DNA from: Gremmenia infestans
Lineage: Eukaryota; Ascomycota; Leotiomycetes; Helotiales; Hamatocanthoscyphaceae
Length of the DNA: 64,000 nt
Reading direction: 5' to 3'
Assembly (NCBI GenBank): GCA_032629725.1
Contig: JAFEVB010000005.1
Span: forward strand, 806,001 to 870,000
The translations under genes and the position numbers were made by a program. The notes under the pieces are model-generated. The model saw only the letters and a program-made list of their open reading frames with translations. It had not been told where the DNA came from and ran no database searches. Shown one piece after another: positions 12,001 through 21,589 of the stretch. Each line of letters begins with the position of its first letter. Position 1 is the stretch's first letter.

Positions 12001-12305
12001 TTTAGGATTTGCATAACCTCTTTCTTGAGGTATAGCTGCTGCGCTGTGCAGTCGTCGGGGGCGAGTCCCTCGACATGTTTCGTGAGGGTCGACACGAATG
12101 TAAGGAGGTATAGGTCTTGTTGTTCTGAGGGGAGGGACTGTAGTTTCTTGATATCGAGCTCAGGATTGGGGGGGAGCTCTGCTCGAGGGGTTGACGCCCC
12201 ATTTAAAGAGCTGGGGAGGTTTGTCGAGGACATTGACACGTCGATATAGGAGGTTTGAGAACGTGAATGTTGTAGTCTGGTTGGGAGGTAACTGATGCTT
12301 TGCAT
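6025..12305 (-). CDS. laa1: HEATR5 / Laa1-type HEAT-repeat protein
   Basis: A giant HEAT-repeat protein of about 2,075 residues, close in length to human HEATR5B and yeast Laa1. The family binds the AP-1 clathrin adaptor and dynein-related cargo at the trans-Golgi and endosomes. Exon 1 runs 12305-6555 and exon 2 runs 6501-6025. The 53-bp intron has donor GTACGT, branch CTAAC and acceptor ACAG, and joins ...CLSDRM to TAKVAANCIR in phase 0. The conserved N-terminal block is LAHILGKGDRKLLFETIN, then KHAAVYCLGDVFAAAGDS, followed by repeated HEAT-type amphipathic helices to the end. A second in-frame ATG at 12233 (MSSTNLPSS) may be the real start. The gene is divergent from TACO1 across about 125-200 bp, so they may share a promoter. 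Confidence 0.9.
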
Positions 12306-12430
12306 CGAGTATGGACAACACTACGTAGGTGGTGAAACCTCGGGTAAACTTATTTTCCTGAGCTGAGCTGACTCCAACAATCATGCTTCTTCTTACTACC
12401 GGTATTTCCTTACAGTATTTCCCCAAAACA

Positions 12431-13425
12431 ATGGCTGTATTCTCTAGAGGGCTTCGTTCTTTTCCCCGTAGAGGGGATTTCATCTGTCCAAAGTGCCTTC
12501 AATTTTCTACATCGTCAATTGTGCAATCAGGCCATAACCGGTGGTCCAAGATTAAACATGACAAAGGCACGGCAGATGCAAAGAGGAGTACGAAGAACTC
12601 ATTTTTCTCCAGAGAAATAGCTATGGCATCAAAGTGTAATGATCTCCCCAAAGGGTTACGAGATTCAAGTTCCTGACGGAAGTTAGGTGGTGGCGCGGAC
12701 CCAAATTCAAACCCCAGACTTGCCATGCTGTTGGTAACTGCGAAGAAAGGTACTTGACGGCGTATAACCCCTTCCACCCCAAAAATTGTGCTACGAAAAG
12801 CTTACACATGCTAGCTGGATGGCCAAAAGCAAATATGGACAATGCAATTGCGCGCGGACAAGGACGTTCAACTACAGGAGCAGCGCTCCAAAACCTTACG
12901 CTGGAAGTCATCATGCCACCAACAATAGCACTAATCATCGAAGCCGAAACAGACAACGCCAAGCGTACTTTGTCAGAGTTAAGATTACTAGTAAACAAAA
13001 ATGGGGGGACGGTGACGCCTACGAATTACCTGTTCCAGAAGAAAGGAAGGGTGGCATTTGAGAAGGACGAGCGGAACCTTGGAGTGGATGAGGTGCTGGA
13101 TGATGCTATTGAAGCTGGTGCCGAGGATGTCGAAGCTGATGAGGATGGAGGTATTGTGGTCTGGACGGAACCTAATAAAACTTCTGCTGCTGCGGAAGCT
13201 CTGCAGAAAAGTTTGAATCTGAAGGTGGAGAGTTCGGATATTATTTGGCATGCGAACGAAGATACGAAAGTCCCGATAGAGGATGTGGATAGGGCGAAAA
13301 CTCTTGCGGAATTCATAGATCTTGTGAGGGACCAACCGAGCGTCCAGGGCTTATATTCCAATGTTGCGCAGGGAAGTTTGAGTGATGAAGTTTGGGAGGA
13401 TTTACAAAGTAGACTAGACGCATAG
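12431..13425 (+). CDS. TACO1: YebC/TACO1-family mitochondrial translational activator
   Basis: A 292-residue YebC/PmpR-family (DUF28) protein, predicted mitochondrial. Human TACO1 activates COX1 translation, and yeast Dpc29 aids mitochondrial elongation. Exons are 12431-12635, 12687-12749 and 12815-13425. The introns are 51 and 65 bp, both phase 1. The signature HNRWSKIKHDKG follows an Arg-rich presequence. The spliced product continues ASKCGGADPNSNPRLAMLL, then AGWPKANMDNAIARGQG, the usual YebC core. Domains II and III follow (ALIIEAETDNAKRTL, NYLFQKKGRVAFE). An upstream in-frame ATG at 12383 would add 16 residues. The gene is convergent with PET100. Confidence 0.9.
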
Positions 13426-13648
13426 ATGATATTGTCGATGTACATATAATGTATTTGTACAACAGAGCAGAAGGCGTCTCCCCTTCCATCTCAATTCACG
13501 AGTAGAGAATGCTTCTAATTCGAATCCTGCGCCAGTAATGTCTTCCCAACGCCTTCAATGCTGTGATATTCCTTCCTCAAACTGCTTTCCAACCTAGGTA
13601 GATGCGTGTGCCTTCATAACCCGTCTCATACAAATTTACACCCAAAAC

Positions 13649-13978
13649 TCATGAATCCTGCCCCTCATTCTTCTCATTCTGCAACCTCTTCTCCCTCAAA
13701 TACAACCTCCGCTGCTTCAGCCTCTCTAGTTCAGAATGTATCTCTTCCTTCTCGAACGGGATGCGATTGGTTTGCTCCGGCTTGGGCCAGAAATCAGGCA
13801 CAGAGAAGCGCTTATCGAGATTCGTGCCGTAGTAGTACATTGTTGCTATCGGGAACATGATATACATGCCGAACTGGAAAGATCGTTAGAAATGAAATAG
13901 AGGGGCGAAGATGAGGGAGAAGAGGGGGGTGGGTGGATGAAGGAATACCTTGAAGACTTCTAGATTGGGGCCGCCCAT
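13649..13978 (-). CDS. PET100: PET100, cytochrome c oxidase assembly protein
   Basis: An 84-residue mitochondrial inner-membrane chaperone for assembly of complex IV. Exon 1 is 13978-13949 (MGGPNLEVFK) and exon 2 is 13873-13649, with a 75-bp phase-0 intron. The product has the family-typical start GPNLEVFKFG, one short membrane segment (MYIMFPIATMYYYG), and the signature RFSVPDFWPKPEQTNRIPFE. A charged coiled coil follows (ELERLKQRRLYLREKRLQ). Length matches fungal Pet100. It is too short and too split for a simple frame scan. It is divergent from the ECI1 gene over 340 bp. Confidence 0.9.
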
Positions 13979-14318
13979 CTTGACCACAGCGCAGATGGAG
14001 GATGGCTTGGTTTGTATTTGAGGGAATTGGGTCTAATTGTTGTGCTTCAAAGCTTTGAGGCGGACTAGGTTCGATATCAAAAGTGAAGCTCGCCGCCAAA
14101 TCATACGATAGCCTTCACGTGCCTGCCAAGACGCTAGAGTCGACCCCTGCCAGTTTCCCAGGCCGAGGCTGCGTTTCAGCCTAGGGATCACGGCTTCCCC
14201 ACGATTTCACTTGTCATGGTGTTGGTAAGAAATTATTCATAAACGAAACCAAAGCCAACTAAAACAATACATACTTCATTATTAGAGATCCTCTCTTCTG
14301 TTGAACTGAATAATCACA
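13979..14318. other. Divergent promoter region PET100 / ECI1
   Basis: These 340 bp hold the upstream regions of both genes, with a CACGTG-type E-box near 14116. No coding sequence is seen. Confidence 0.5.
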
Positions 14319-15232
14319 ATGCCCGGAGTAATAAGCGTCGAATACAGAGGCAGAATTGCCATAATCACAATAGACAACCAAAAGCAGCTTAATGCTTTGA
14401 CTCAAGATGAATATTACCAAATTGCTACATATCTAAGGGAAATTTCTGAGCATGATGAGGTCTTTATTACTGTTTTGACAGGAAAAGGTATAGCAAATCC
14501 ATTTACTTCAAGTAAACTGTTTTAACAAAGCATAACAGGTCGATATTTCTCCGCGTAAGCTCAAGGAATTCTCTACCTATACAAAACAATACTGACAGCC
14601 ACTGCAGAGGAGCAAACGTTTCAATCGCCGGCTCAACACCAGAAAACGAAGATGTCGCCAAATACTGGCTCCGAACCTTCGTATCCAACAACCTCAACAT
14701 AACCCACGCCTTCTACACACACCCCAAAATCCTAGTCTCCGCACTCAACGGCCCCGCCATAGGCCTCTCGGCCGCCCTCGTCGCATTCTCAGACTTCATC
14801 TACTGCGTCCCGCACACCTTCCTCCTCACGCCCTTCTCTAGCCTCGGTCTCGTAGCCGAAGGCGGTGCATCCCGGGCCTTTGTCCAGCGTCTAGGAATCT
14901 CCAAAGCAAATGAAGCACTGCTTATGAGCAAGAAAATCACGTCTGAAGAATTGCTGCAGGTAGGATTTGTGAATAGGATTTTTGAGTGTGGGAAAGGCGA
15001 GGATGAGAAGTTTTTGGGCTTGGTGATGCAGGAGATTAATGATAGACTTGGGGAGCATTTGATTGGGAGTAGTTTGATTGAAATCAAGAAGTTGATTCGG
15101 AAACCTGAGAGGGATGTGCTTGATAATCAGAATGTGGCGGAGGTCTTTGGGGGGCTGGAGAGGTTTAAGTCGGGAATTCCACAGGAGGAGTTCAGGAAGA
15201 TCGGGAGTGGCGAGAAAAGACATAAGCTGTGA
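14319..15232 (+). CDS. eci1: Peroxisomal delta3,delta2-enoyl-CoA isomerase (Eci1-like)
   Basis: A 269-residue crotonase-fold isomerase that moves double bonds during beta-oxidation of unsaturated fatty acids. Exons are 14319-14487, a 16-nt micro-exon 14539-14554, and 14608-15232. Introns are 51 and 53 bp. The micro-exon encodes most of GRYFSA, completing KGRYFSAGANV, the oxyanion-hole segment. The second oxyanion segment is ALNGPAIGLSAALVAF, followed by FSSLGLVAEGGAS, whose Glu matches the catalytic Glu of Eci1. The C-terminus RHKL is a PTS1-like signal; yeast Eci1 ends HRL. A simple scan would break this gene into two unrelated frames. Codon bias switches from C-ending to G-ending near 14930. 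Confidence 0.88.
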
Positions 15233-15483
15233 AGAATTTAGTTTTGGTTGGACTGGCATAGGAAAGATATATATTGAGGATATCAATCCCACCTTCCTAT
15301 TGGTAACCAGGAGGCGCTACACGTTCTGGCCAATGCCTATTTGAAATCCTATCAGATATAACACCCCAGTGTTAGTTTCGGTGAAACAGCTTGCTCATTG
15401 GCAACCAGAGCAACCATAAGCTAGAGCAAACCCATAACGCCATTATTCCCCAAACGCCATGCATATGCCCGTACCAGAGACTC

Positions 15484-16063
15484 TCACTTCTCCGACTCGG
15501 TCAACTTCTCCAGCTTCGCCATCCTCCTCTCCTCGTCCTTCTTCCAATGGCTCCCCTCCTCATAATCCCTCCCGATCCCCAACGCACTCCTAAAACGATC
15601 ATCCTGCTTAATCTTCGCCTGCGCGAGCTCATGCACCTGATGCATTTTGAGTCCCTTCTTAACCTGTCCACCTCCTCTCTCGCTCTCTTTCGTCAGCTTC
15701 CGTCTCAGCGCTTCCGTCTGGGTCTCTATTTCTTCTTCGTCGACCCTGGAAGGATGTATCAGCTTAGCCTCTTTAGTTGAAACTGAATTGCATGTGTGGT
15801 TTTGAATCAAAGGTAGAAACGCAGGAAACATACTCTTCATCCTCCAAACGATCTCGCAATTCAAACACCTTGACTTCGATATCCCGCTTTCGATCGTGCT
15901 CTAGGATTTCTTTGTCGGGTTGCCGTTGCCTGTGCTTCATGCTGTCGAAGTCGGTAGAGTAAGGCTTGCCTTGATCGCGGGGTCGGAGGTGTGCAAGGTT
16001 GCGTTGAACGTAGCCAGAAGTTCCGCTGCCGCGGGGGGTGGAGAGGCCGACATTGGAAGACAT
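15484..16063 (-). CDS. cwc21: Pre-mRNA-splicing factor Cwc21
   Basis: A 163-residue spliceosome component of the Cwc21/SRRM2 N-terminal family, which contacts Prp8 and Snu114 near the catalytic centre. Exons are 16063-15834 and 15745-15484 (88-bp intron, phase 2). The N-terminus MSSNVGLSTPRGSGTSGYVQ is nearly invariant in the family. The cwf21 helix follows (DKEILEHDRKRDIEVKVFE, RLEDEEVDEEEIETQ). The C-terminal part is charged and probably helical or disordered, without a long RS domain, as in other small fungal Cwc21 proteins. The gene is divergent from cdc123 and convergent with eci1. Confidence 0.92.
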
Positions 16064-16382
16064 GCTTGGGCTGCTTGAAGATGTGGTGTGGGTTGGGATG
16101 TTTACTCCCGAACAGGTTGTGGTGTCTTGTAGCTGGGAGCAAGGCGCCCGGGAGGTTGAGTTGACAAGGGAAGGCTACGCTAGTCAAAAAATCGAGGGCG
16201 GTGAAGTGAATTTAGGATTTCTGCCGATGCGTCACAAATACTGCCCTTATTGTATTGCCCCGCGTCGCAGTGACTCAAACCTCTTCAAATTACCTTAGTC
16301 TTTATAGGAATTTGAATTTATATCTTGTTCCTCCTCCCTCAAGCCTTTCTCCTTTATCAATCCAGCTTCGTGCTTAAGCAAA
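16064..16382. other. Divergent promoter region cwc21 / cdc123
   Basis: These 319 bp lie between the two start codons. A CT-rich tract (about 16325-16360) precedes the cdc123 ATG. I see no other feature. Confidence 0.5.
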
Positions 16383-17628
16383 ATGCCAGCTTTAGACGCA
16401 CCAGAAGCTCCGGGCGAGGAGGCGCCTCTCACACGACTTCCCTTTGAGCCAATATCAAGACCCCACATACTTCACTGTTCCTACGATTACTGGCACCCAA
16501 AGTAAGAAATTCCCATCCAATTCAAGATTAAATCCTTACACTTTTTCCAGATACAGATCCTCAGCCCTCAAGTCTCGCATAATTCCCCTCACTCCCTCCT
16601 TCCTTACCTACCTCCGCGAAGATGGCATCGTGCTTCCCTCAGAAACCCCCATTCACAACCCATCTACAGACGATAACACTACATCCGATGGCTGGGACGA
16701 AGACCCAGATCCGGACCCATCGCTCGAATTCCCCGATATCCACCAGCAAATTAAAGACACAATCGCAGAACTAGGGGGGCTTGTAGCACCGAAGCTGAAC
16801 TGGTCTTCTCCTAAAGATGCGACGTGGATTAGCATGACGAAGAATAGCATGGAGTGCGCTACGCCGAATGATATATATCTCCTGTTGAAGAGCTCTGATT
16901 TTATCACGCATGATTTGGAACATGCATTTGACGATTGTGCGGAGAACGATTCCGTCACAGCAGAGGATATATATTATGTGCTGGTGTTGAGAAAATGGTT
17001 CAAAGTCAATCCATCCTGCGAGTTCAGATGTTTTGTCAAGCAGAGAAGGATAATTGGGATATGTCAGCGGGATTTAAATCATTTTGATTTTCTTTTTCCG
17101 CTGAATGAACGGTTGCGGGATACAATTCAGAAGTATTTCGACAAGACATTGAAGAGCACCTTCCCGGATGCCAGTTTTGTGTTTGATGTCTACCTACCAG
17201 AGCCGTACGATAGAGTGCGACTTATGGATATTAATCCCTGGGCTCCTCGAACAGACCCGCTACTTTTCTCTTGGCTGGAACTCCTCACCATGCCGGTACC
17301 AGCGCCGTTGATGGGCGTTCCGGACTCGTCCGAGAATCCACCACTGCCTCAGTCAAGCAGTGATGAGGATACACAAGAGGAGGATGTGGAAGAGGTCCCG
17401 TGGAAGCCGGAGCTTAGGTTGGTGAGGAAAGATGATCCGGAGGCGTATAACTTTTCGAGTCCGCAGTATAGTGCGCATAAGCTGCCGAAGGAGGTCGTGG
17501 ATGCTGGTATGGGCGAGAGCAGTATGATGGAGTTCGCGGCTCAGTGGAAGAAGATGATGAATGGGGATGTGAAGCTGCAGGGTGGGAGTGATAGTGAGGA
17601 TGAGGACGAGGTGGTGGTAGAGCCATAG
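16383..17628 (+). CDS. cdc123: Cdc123, eIF2 assembly chaperone
   Basis: A 398-residue ATP-grasp-like D123 protein that joins eIF2gamma to eIF2alpha and so controls translation initiation and the G1/S transition. Exon 1 is 16383-16501 (MPALDAPEAPGEE..., HILHCSYDYWHPK) and exon 2 is 16551-17628. The 49-bp intron has donor GTAAGA and acceptor TTCCAG. Conserved motifs are LTPSFLTYLREDGIVLP, PKLNWSSPKDATWIS, KWFKVNPSCEFRCFVK and VRLMDINPWAPRTDPLLFSW. An acidic C-terminal tail (DSEDEDE) ends the protein. Scanning alone would begin this gene at a false TTG start. Confidence 0.92.
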
Positions 17629-17829
17629 AAGACGAATTAAGGCTCGAGAAGAAACTGATGCAGATGAGAGTATCACTCTTGTCTCTGTTGTGATTCTGCC
17701 TAAGACCAAAGATGATCGTGGTTATTCGGGCAGCTCAATCAGACTTTACATGTTTATTAGTTATCTAGCTTCTGCAAGTAGCAGGCTAGATACCTCGCGA
17801 GAGCCCTGCGTCTCTTCTTTCTGTTCATC

Positions 17830-18114
17830 ATGACTGTTGCTTCTCTCTCTCTAATTTGTCCCATTGCAGTTTTCGTTACGATTCCAAGTTTTATGGCAGT
17901 CATAAATGAGAGACCTTTTGATAGTTATTCGGGAACAAGCAGGATCCTTCTTTCCCTTATTAATGATATCGTTTTGAACCATTCACAGGGGAAATATCTC
18001 GAAGGGTATTATGGCAAAGAACGGATCATTAAAAGTTATGAGGTTTTCGGGAAGTTGAACAACTCTCCGCCCGTGACTACATCATTCTCAGGTAGCAATA
18101 CAAGTATCGTATAG
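17830..18114 (+). CDS. Unrecognised small ORF, doubtful
   Basis: An ATG-started 94-codon frame. The first about 20 residues are hydrophobic (MTVASLSLICPIAVFVTIPSF) and could be a signal peptide or membrane anchor. The middle (GKYLEGYYGKERIIKSYEVF) looks protein-like, but I recognise no family. It may be a real small secreted protein, a decayed fragment, or chance. Confidence 0.2.
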   Translation: MTVASLSLICPIAVFVTIPSFMAVINERPFDSYSGTSRILLSLINDIVLNHSQGKYLEGYYGKERIIKSYEVFGKLNNSPPVTTSFSGSNTSIV

Positions 18115-18271
18115 CCTATTGTGTTTTACAAGGCTGCCCTTCTAATAGATATTCAAGTGGATAAAGGGGAAGATCTCGAGGGCTCTGAACCCCAATTCAT
18201 TCTGTGTGATTAAAGATATAGTGACACTGTTCTTTTCTTTGTTCTCCACTTCATCTAAGTTTGGGTTTAAC

Positions 18272-18526
18272 CCCCCACGGAGGGAGCGTCTCCGGCGGGG
18301 TACCACCGACTCCAATTGAGCCTCTCGGGTCGGGAATTCTTCCACCCTGGTGTGTGGGTATTCAGATCTATGTGCAACCACGCAGGCACAAAGTAGTGTA
18401 CTGATCATCTACAAGAAACATGCTTAATGGATGATTGATAGATTGATCCATTCCGATGCTCCGGTTTGTGATGCCAGGTGGCGCCTGATCACGACAAACT
18501 TTAATGTTAGCCACCCCTTTTATATG
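18272..18526 (+). promoter_or_regulatory. Candidate carbon-catabolite and cellulase promoter elements
   Basis: Upstream of the GH5 start (18604) are CCCCAC (18273-18278, reverse of GTGGGG) and GCGGGG (18295-18300). Both fit the CreA/Cre1 consensus SYGGRG. TTAGCC (18507-18512, reverse of GGCTAA) fits the XlnR/Xyr1 consensus. A TATA-like TATATGG follows at 18521. Each motif is short and can occur by chance; the combination in front of a cellulase is what makes it plausible. Confidence 0.35.
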
Positions 18527-18603
18527 GGATACGTCCCAGGAATCTTCTCTTGAGGTGAAAAGGAAAGAATTTTGAATCAAATCTTGAGTCTGTGTCTTTC
18601 AGC

Positions 18604-20028
18604 ATGTTTTTCAAAAGCGTCGCCATGGCTGCTCTGCTCGCTACGCAAGCAACTGCTACTATATACTATGCTGGCGTCGCGGAAAGTGGTGGAGAATTTG
18701 GTGTTTATAGTAAGTTTTTACCCTTTACTCCTATTCTTTGTTTGAATCAAGCTTGCGATTTATTGATATGAATGGGAGCAGGCTCGTCTAAGACTCCTGG
18801 GACCGGCTTGCCAGGAACATTTGGAGTGGATTATAAGTTCATTAATGAGAGTGCAATTGACATATACGTTGATCAAAACAAGGTAAGTGAACCTTGGATA
18901 ATTTGATTATCGCTTGAATCTTTTGACAAGTGAAAACTAGGTCAATCTGTTCCGTGTAGCATTTCTTCTTGAACGAATGTGCCCCCTCGCCACCGGACTA
19001 GGAGCGACATTCAATGAGACTGTAAGAGATCTTGATCCTCTTCGAGTGGCTTGTGAATTACTAAACCTCGTGTCTCCAGCACTATGGCTTCTTCGCCGAT
19101 GCTATCGACTACATCACTACAACAAAGGGCGCATACGCCATCCTCGATCCGCACAACTACATGCGATACAACGACCCATCTCAACAACCAAGCACAGGAA
19201 GTATTATTGGAGACACCACGGACTCTACAGCTGCTACGACTGCTCAATTTGCGGGGTTCTGGGGCGAGTTAGCAGGACGTTTGAAGGACAATGAGAAAGT
19301 GATATTCGGACTTAACAACGAGGTATCTTTTTTGGATGCAACTGCAGAGAGAAAAACATACTAATACTATACTTCAAGCCACACGACATGGACACAAATC
19401 TCATCCTTGCCAATGATCAAGCAGCCATCAATGCCATTCGAGCCGCAGGAGCAAACCAGCTGTGCGTCTCCATCCCAAGATGAAAACAGGAGACATCCAA
19501 CTAATTCTTCTCAAAAGTATCATAGCTCCCGGTAACGGCTACACGGGCGGACACAGCTGGACACAAGACTATACCGGCAACTCCCCCGCCTCCAGCGCCG
19601 TATTAGGAAACCTAACAGATCCCGTAAACAACACGGCGTTCGACATCCACGAATACCTCGACAGCGATTTCTCCGGCGGCCACGCCAACTGTTCGCAATC
19701 CGGGCCCACGAACCTAGCCCCCCTGACCGCCTGGCTCAAGACCAACGGCTTCAAAGCCATGATCACGGAATTCGGCGGCTCGAATAGCACAGATTGTAAG
19801 GGCTATATCACGGAACTGGTTAACTATATGGCACAGAATGAGGAGTATATTGGATGGACGGCTTGGGCTGCGGGGCCGTTTTGGGGGACCAATAGCCCGT
19901 GTTGTGGGGATGGGAATGCTTGGGGGAGTCTGGAGCCTGGGAGCGTGGCCGCGGATGGGAGTCCGGGTTTCTATACGACGGTTTGGGAGAGGGATATCCA
20001 ACCGCTTGTGCCGGTGGAGTTGCAGTGA
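18604..20028 (+). CDS. Secreted GH5 endo-beta-1,4-glucanase (EGII-like)
   Basis: A 374-residue glycoside hydrolase family 5 endoglucanase cutting internal cellulose bonds outside the cell. Six exons: 18604-18709, 18782-18882, 18941-19021, 19080-19322, 19379-19461 and 19518-20028. A signal peptide is likely at residues 1-19 (MFFKSVAMAALLATQATAT). Family motifs are NLFRVAFLLERM, AYAILDPHNYMRY, and the acid/base Glu at about residue 177 in LNNE|PHD. The NEP motif is split exactly by the fourth intron. The nucleophile Glu is at about 289 in MITEFGG. TAWAAGPFWG lies near the end. There is no cellulose-binding module. Several introns hide most of the gene from a simple frame scan. It is convergent with the amidohydrolase gene. 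Confidence 0.88.
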
Positions 20029-20378
20029 AGTGGGGTTTCTAGTGTGCAGGGGGGCGGTTTGACGGCGAAGATGTAACGCTGAAATCCTGGTTGATGGGAT
20101 GCAATATGAGAAGCAAGGGCAAGGGGGAAGCGTCTACTGGGTGCTTGCATATCAAAAAGAAAAATTGCAAAATGCAGTATTTTGGAGGCGTTCGTCTAGT
20201 TTAAAGGTGGATACATATCCCTGTAAGCCATTTATCAACACTATCTCATGAGAGTATTAAAACATTAATATTACTTAGTAGTTGTGTATGTTCTAGATCA
20301 TGATATATACAAGCCCATCTTAATTACTGGCAGTGAAGCCCCCTTATTTTTATATACAAGTAGTCACAAGGTCCCATT
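20029..20378. other. Convergent 3' flanks
   Basis: Three hundred and fifty base pairs between the stop codons of the GH5 gene and the amidohydrolase gene. AT-rich around 20240-20300. I see nothing coding. Confidence 0.5.
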
Positions 20379-21589
20379 TCATATCGCAAAGCCCAACTTC
20401 TTCGCTACGCCCGGGAAGATACTCAAAGCATTTTGATTATTGATCTGCGCCATCTCTGCTGAGGTGAAATTGCCATTAGCCTGTATGGCTGCGAGTCCAG
20501 GTTTTGCTTGAACCAGTGGTACATATGGATCTGCGGCATGCTGTTAGTAAACCTTCTCCCATCACAACATAACCCCCGAGGAAAACTCACAATCGGTGCC
20601 CGTAAGTATCCTACTAGCTCCCCCAAAGAACTCCTTCATAGCCATCAACTGTATCAACGTGGTCGCGCCCGCAGTATCAAACAAATACCCCTTAAACTGC
20701 GCCAGCGTCGTCGTAACATTCAAACTCCCCAAAAAGGGCAAGCTCGCCATCCCCGCGATCCGCGTCGCGAGATATGGCATGGCTCCGCCGCCGTGAGGGA
20801 AGATCATGTTGATGGCTGAATAGTTCGCACGCTGGCCCGTCAAGAGCATGTTCTCCATGGCGCGGACTGACTCGAAGGGGTACTCGGTCATGGGATCTGG
20901 ATGCCCCAGATCGGCGCCGCTACACCCGGGTGCTACGGGGTGCACGAAGACCGTTGCGGAGCGCGCGTTGAGGAAGTTGAAAATGGGGTCCAGGGCACTG
21001 TCGCCGAGATACGTGCCGTTTGCGTTGGTGTACAGGCCGACTCCGTCGAATTTGAGAACGTCGAGGCAGAACTGTTTTTCTCTCTTAGCTACTGTACTGC
21101 TCAAGTAAATAGGACTTGGATGGAAATCAAGAGAAGAGTTCTTACTGCTATTTCCGCTAGCGATGCTTCGATATCTGGGAGTGGCAGGATACACATCGCG
21201 CCTAGCCTGGTGGGGTATGCTTGCGTGTAACTATACATGGCCATATTGAGTTTCGTCGCAAGAGCAACAGCTGCAAGACGATTTCCGGCGAGGAAGTTGA
21301 CGCCCGGCGCGCTGACGGATATTGTGGAGTAGTTGACTCCCATTGTATCCATTGCTGCGATATGGTCCGTTAGATTCCATACCGAGACTGGGAAGCCATC
21401 TGTGAATAATGTCGCCACTCCACCCAGCGTTCTTACGGGATATCCTGCGTCGATGAGGGCTTGGCGGTAGAAGTCAGGAACGACGTGAGAGTGGACATCT
21501 AATTTGAAAGATGCGTCGACTACTGTGCTTGCTAATGTAGAGGTGGCTGCAAGCAGGAAGACGAACGACGAGGCAAGTAATGAAGGCAT
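20379..21589 (-). CDS. Secreted amidohydrolase (Amidohydro_2, ACMSD-like fold)
   Basis: A 358-residue TIM-barrel metal hydrolase or decarboxylase of the amidohydrolase-2 (ACMSD/gamma-resorcylate decarboxylase-like) type. Exons are 21589-21146, 21071-20591 and 20530-20379 (introns 74 and 60 bp, phases 0 and 1). The start MPSLLASSFVFLLAATSTLA looks like a signal peptide, unusual for a family that is mostly cytosolic. Metal-binding motifs are DVHSHVVP near residue 31, FVHP in the middle, and MIFPHGGGAMPYL. The acidic residue near the end is in RILTGTDYPYVP. An upstream in-frame start (21643) is possible. The substrate is unknown; related enzymes act on small aromatic acids. Confidence 0.8.

Larger units (their letters stand above)
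17629..18603. other. Region upstream of the GH5 gene
   Basis: Mostly non-coding. It contains one 94-codon frame (17830-18114) and the promoter elements of the GH5 gene. I see no other gene. Confidence 0.5.
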
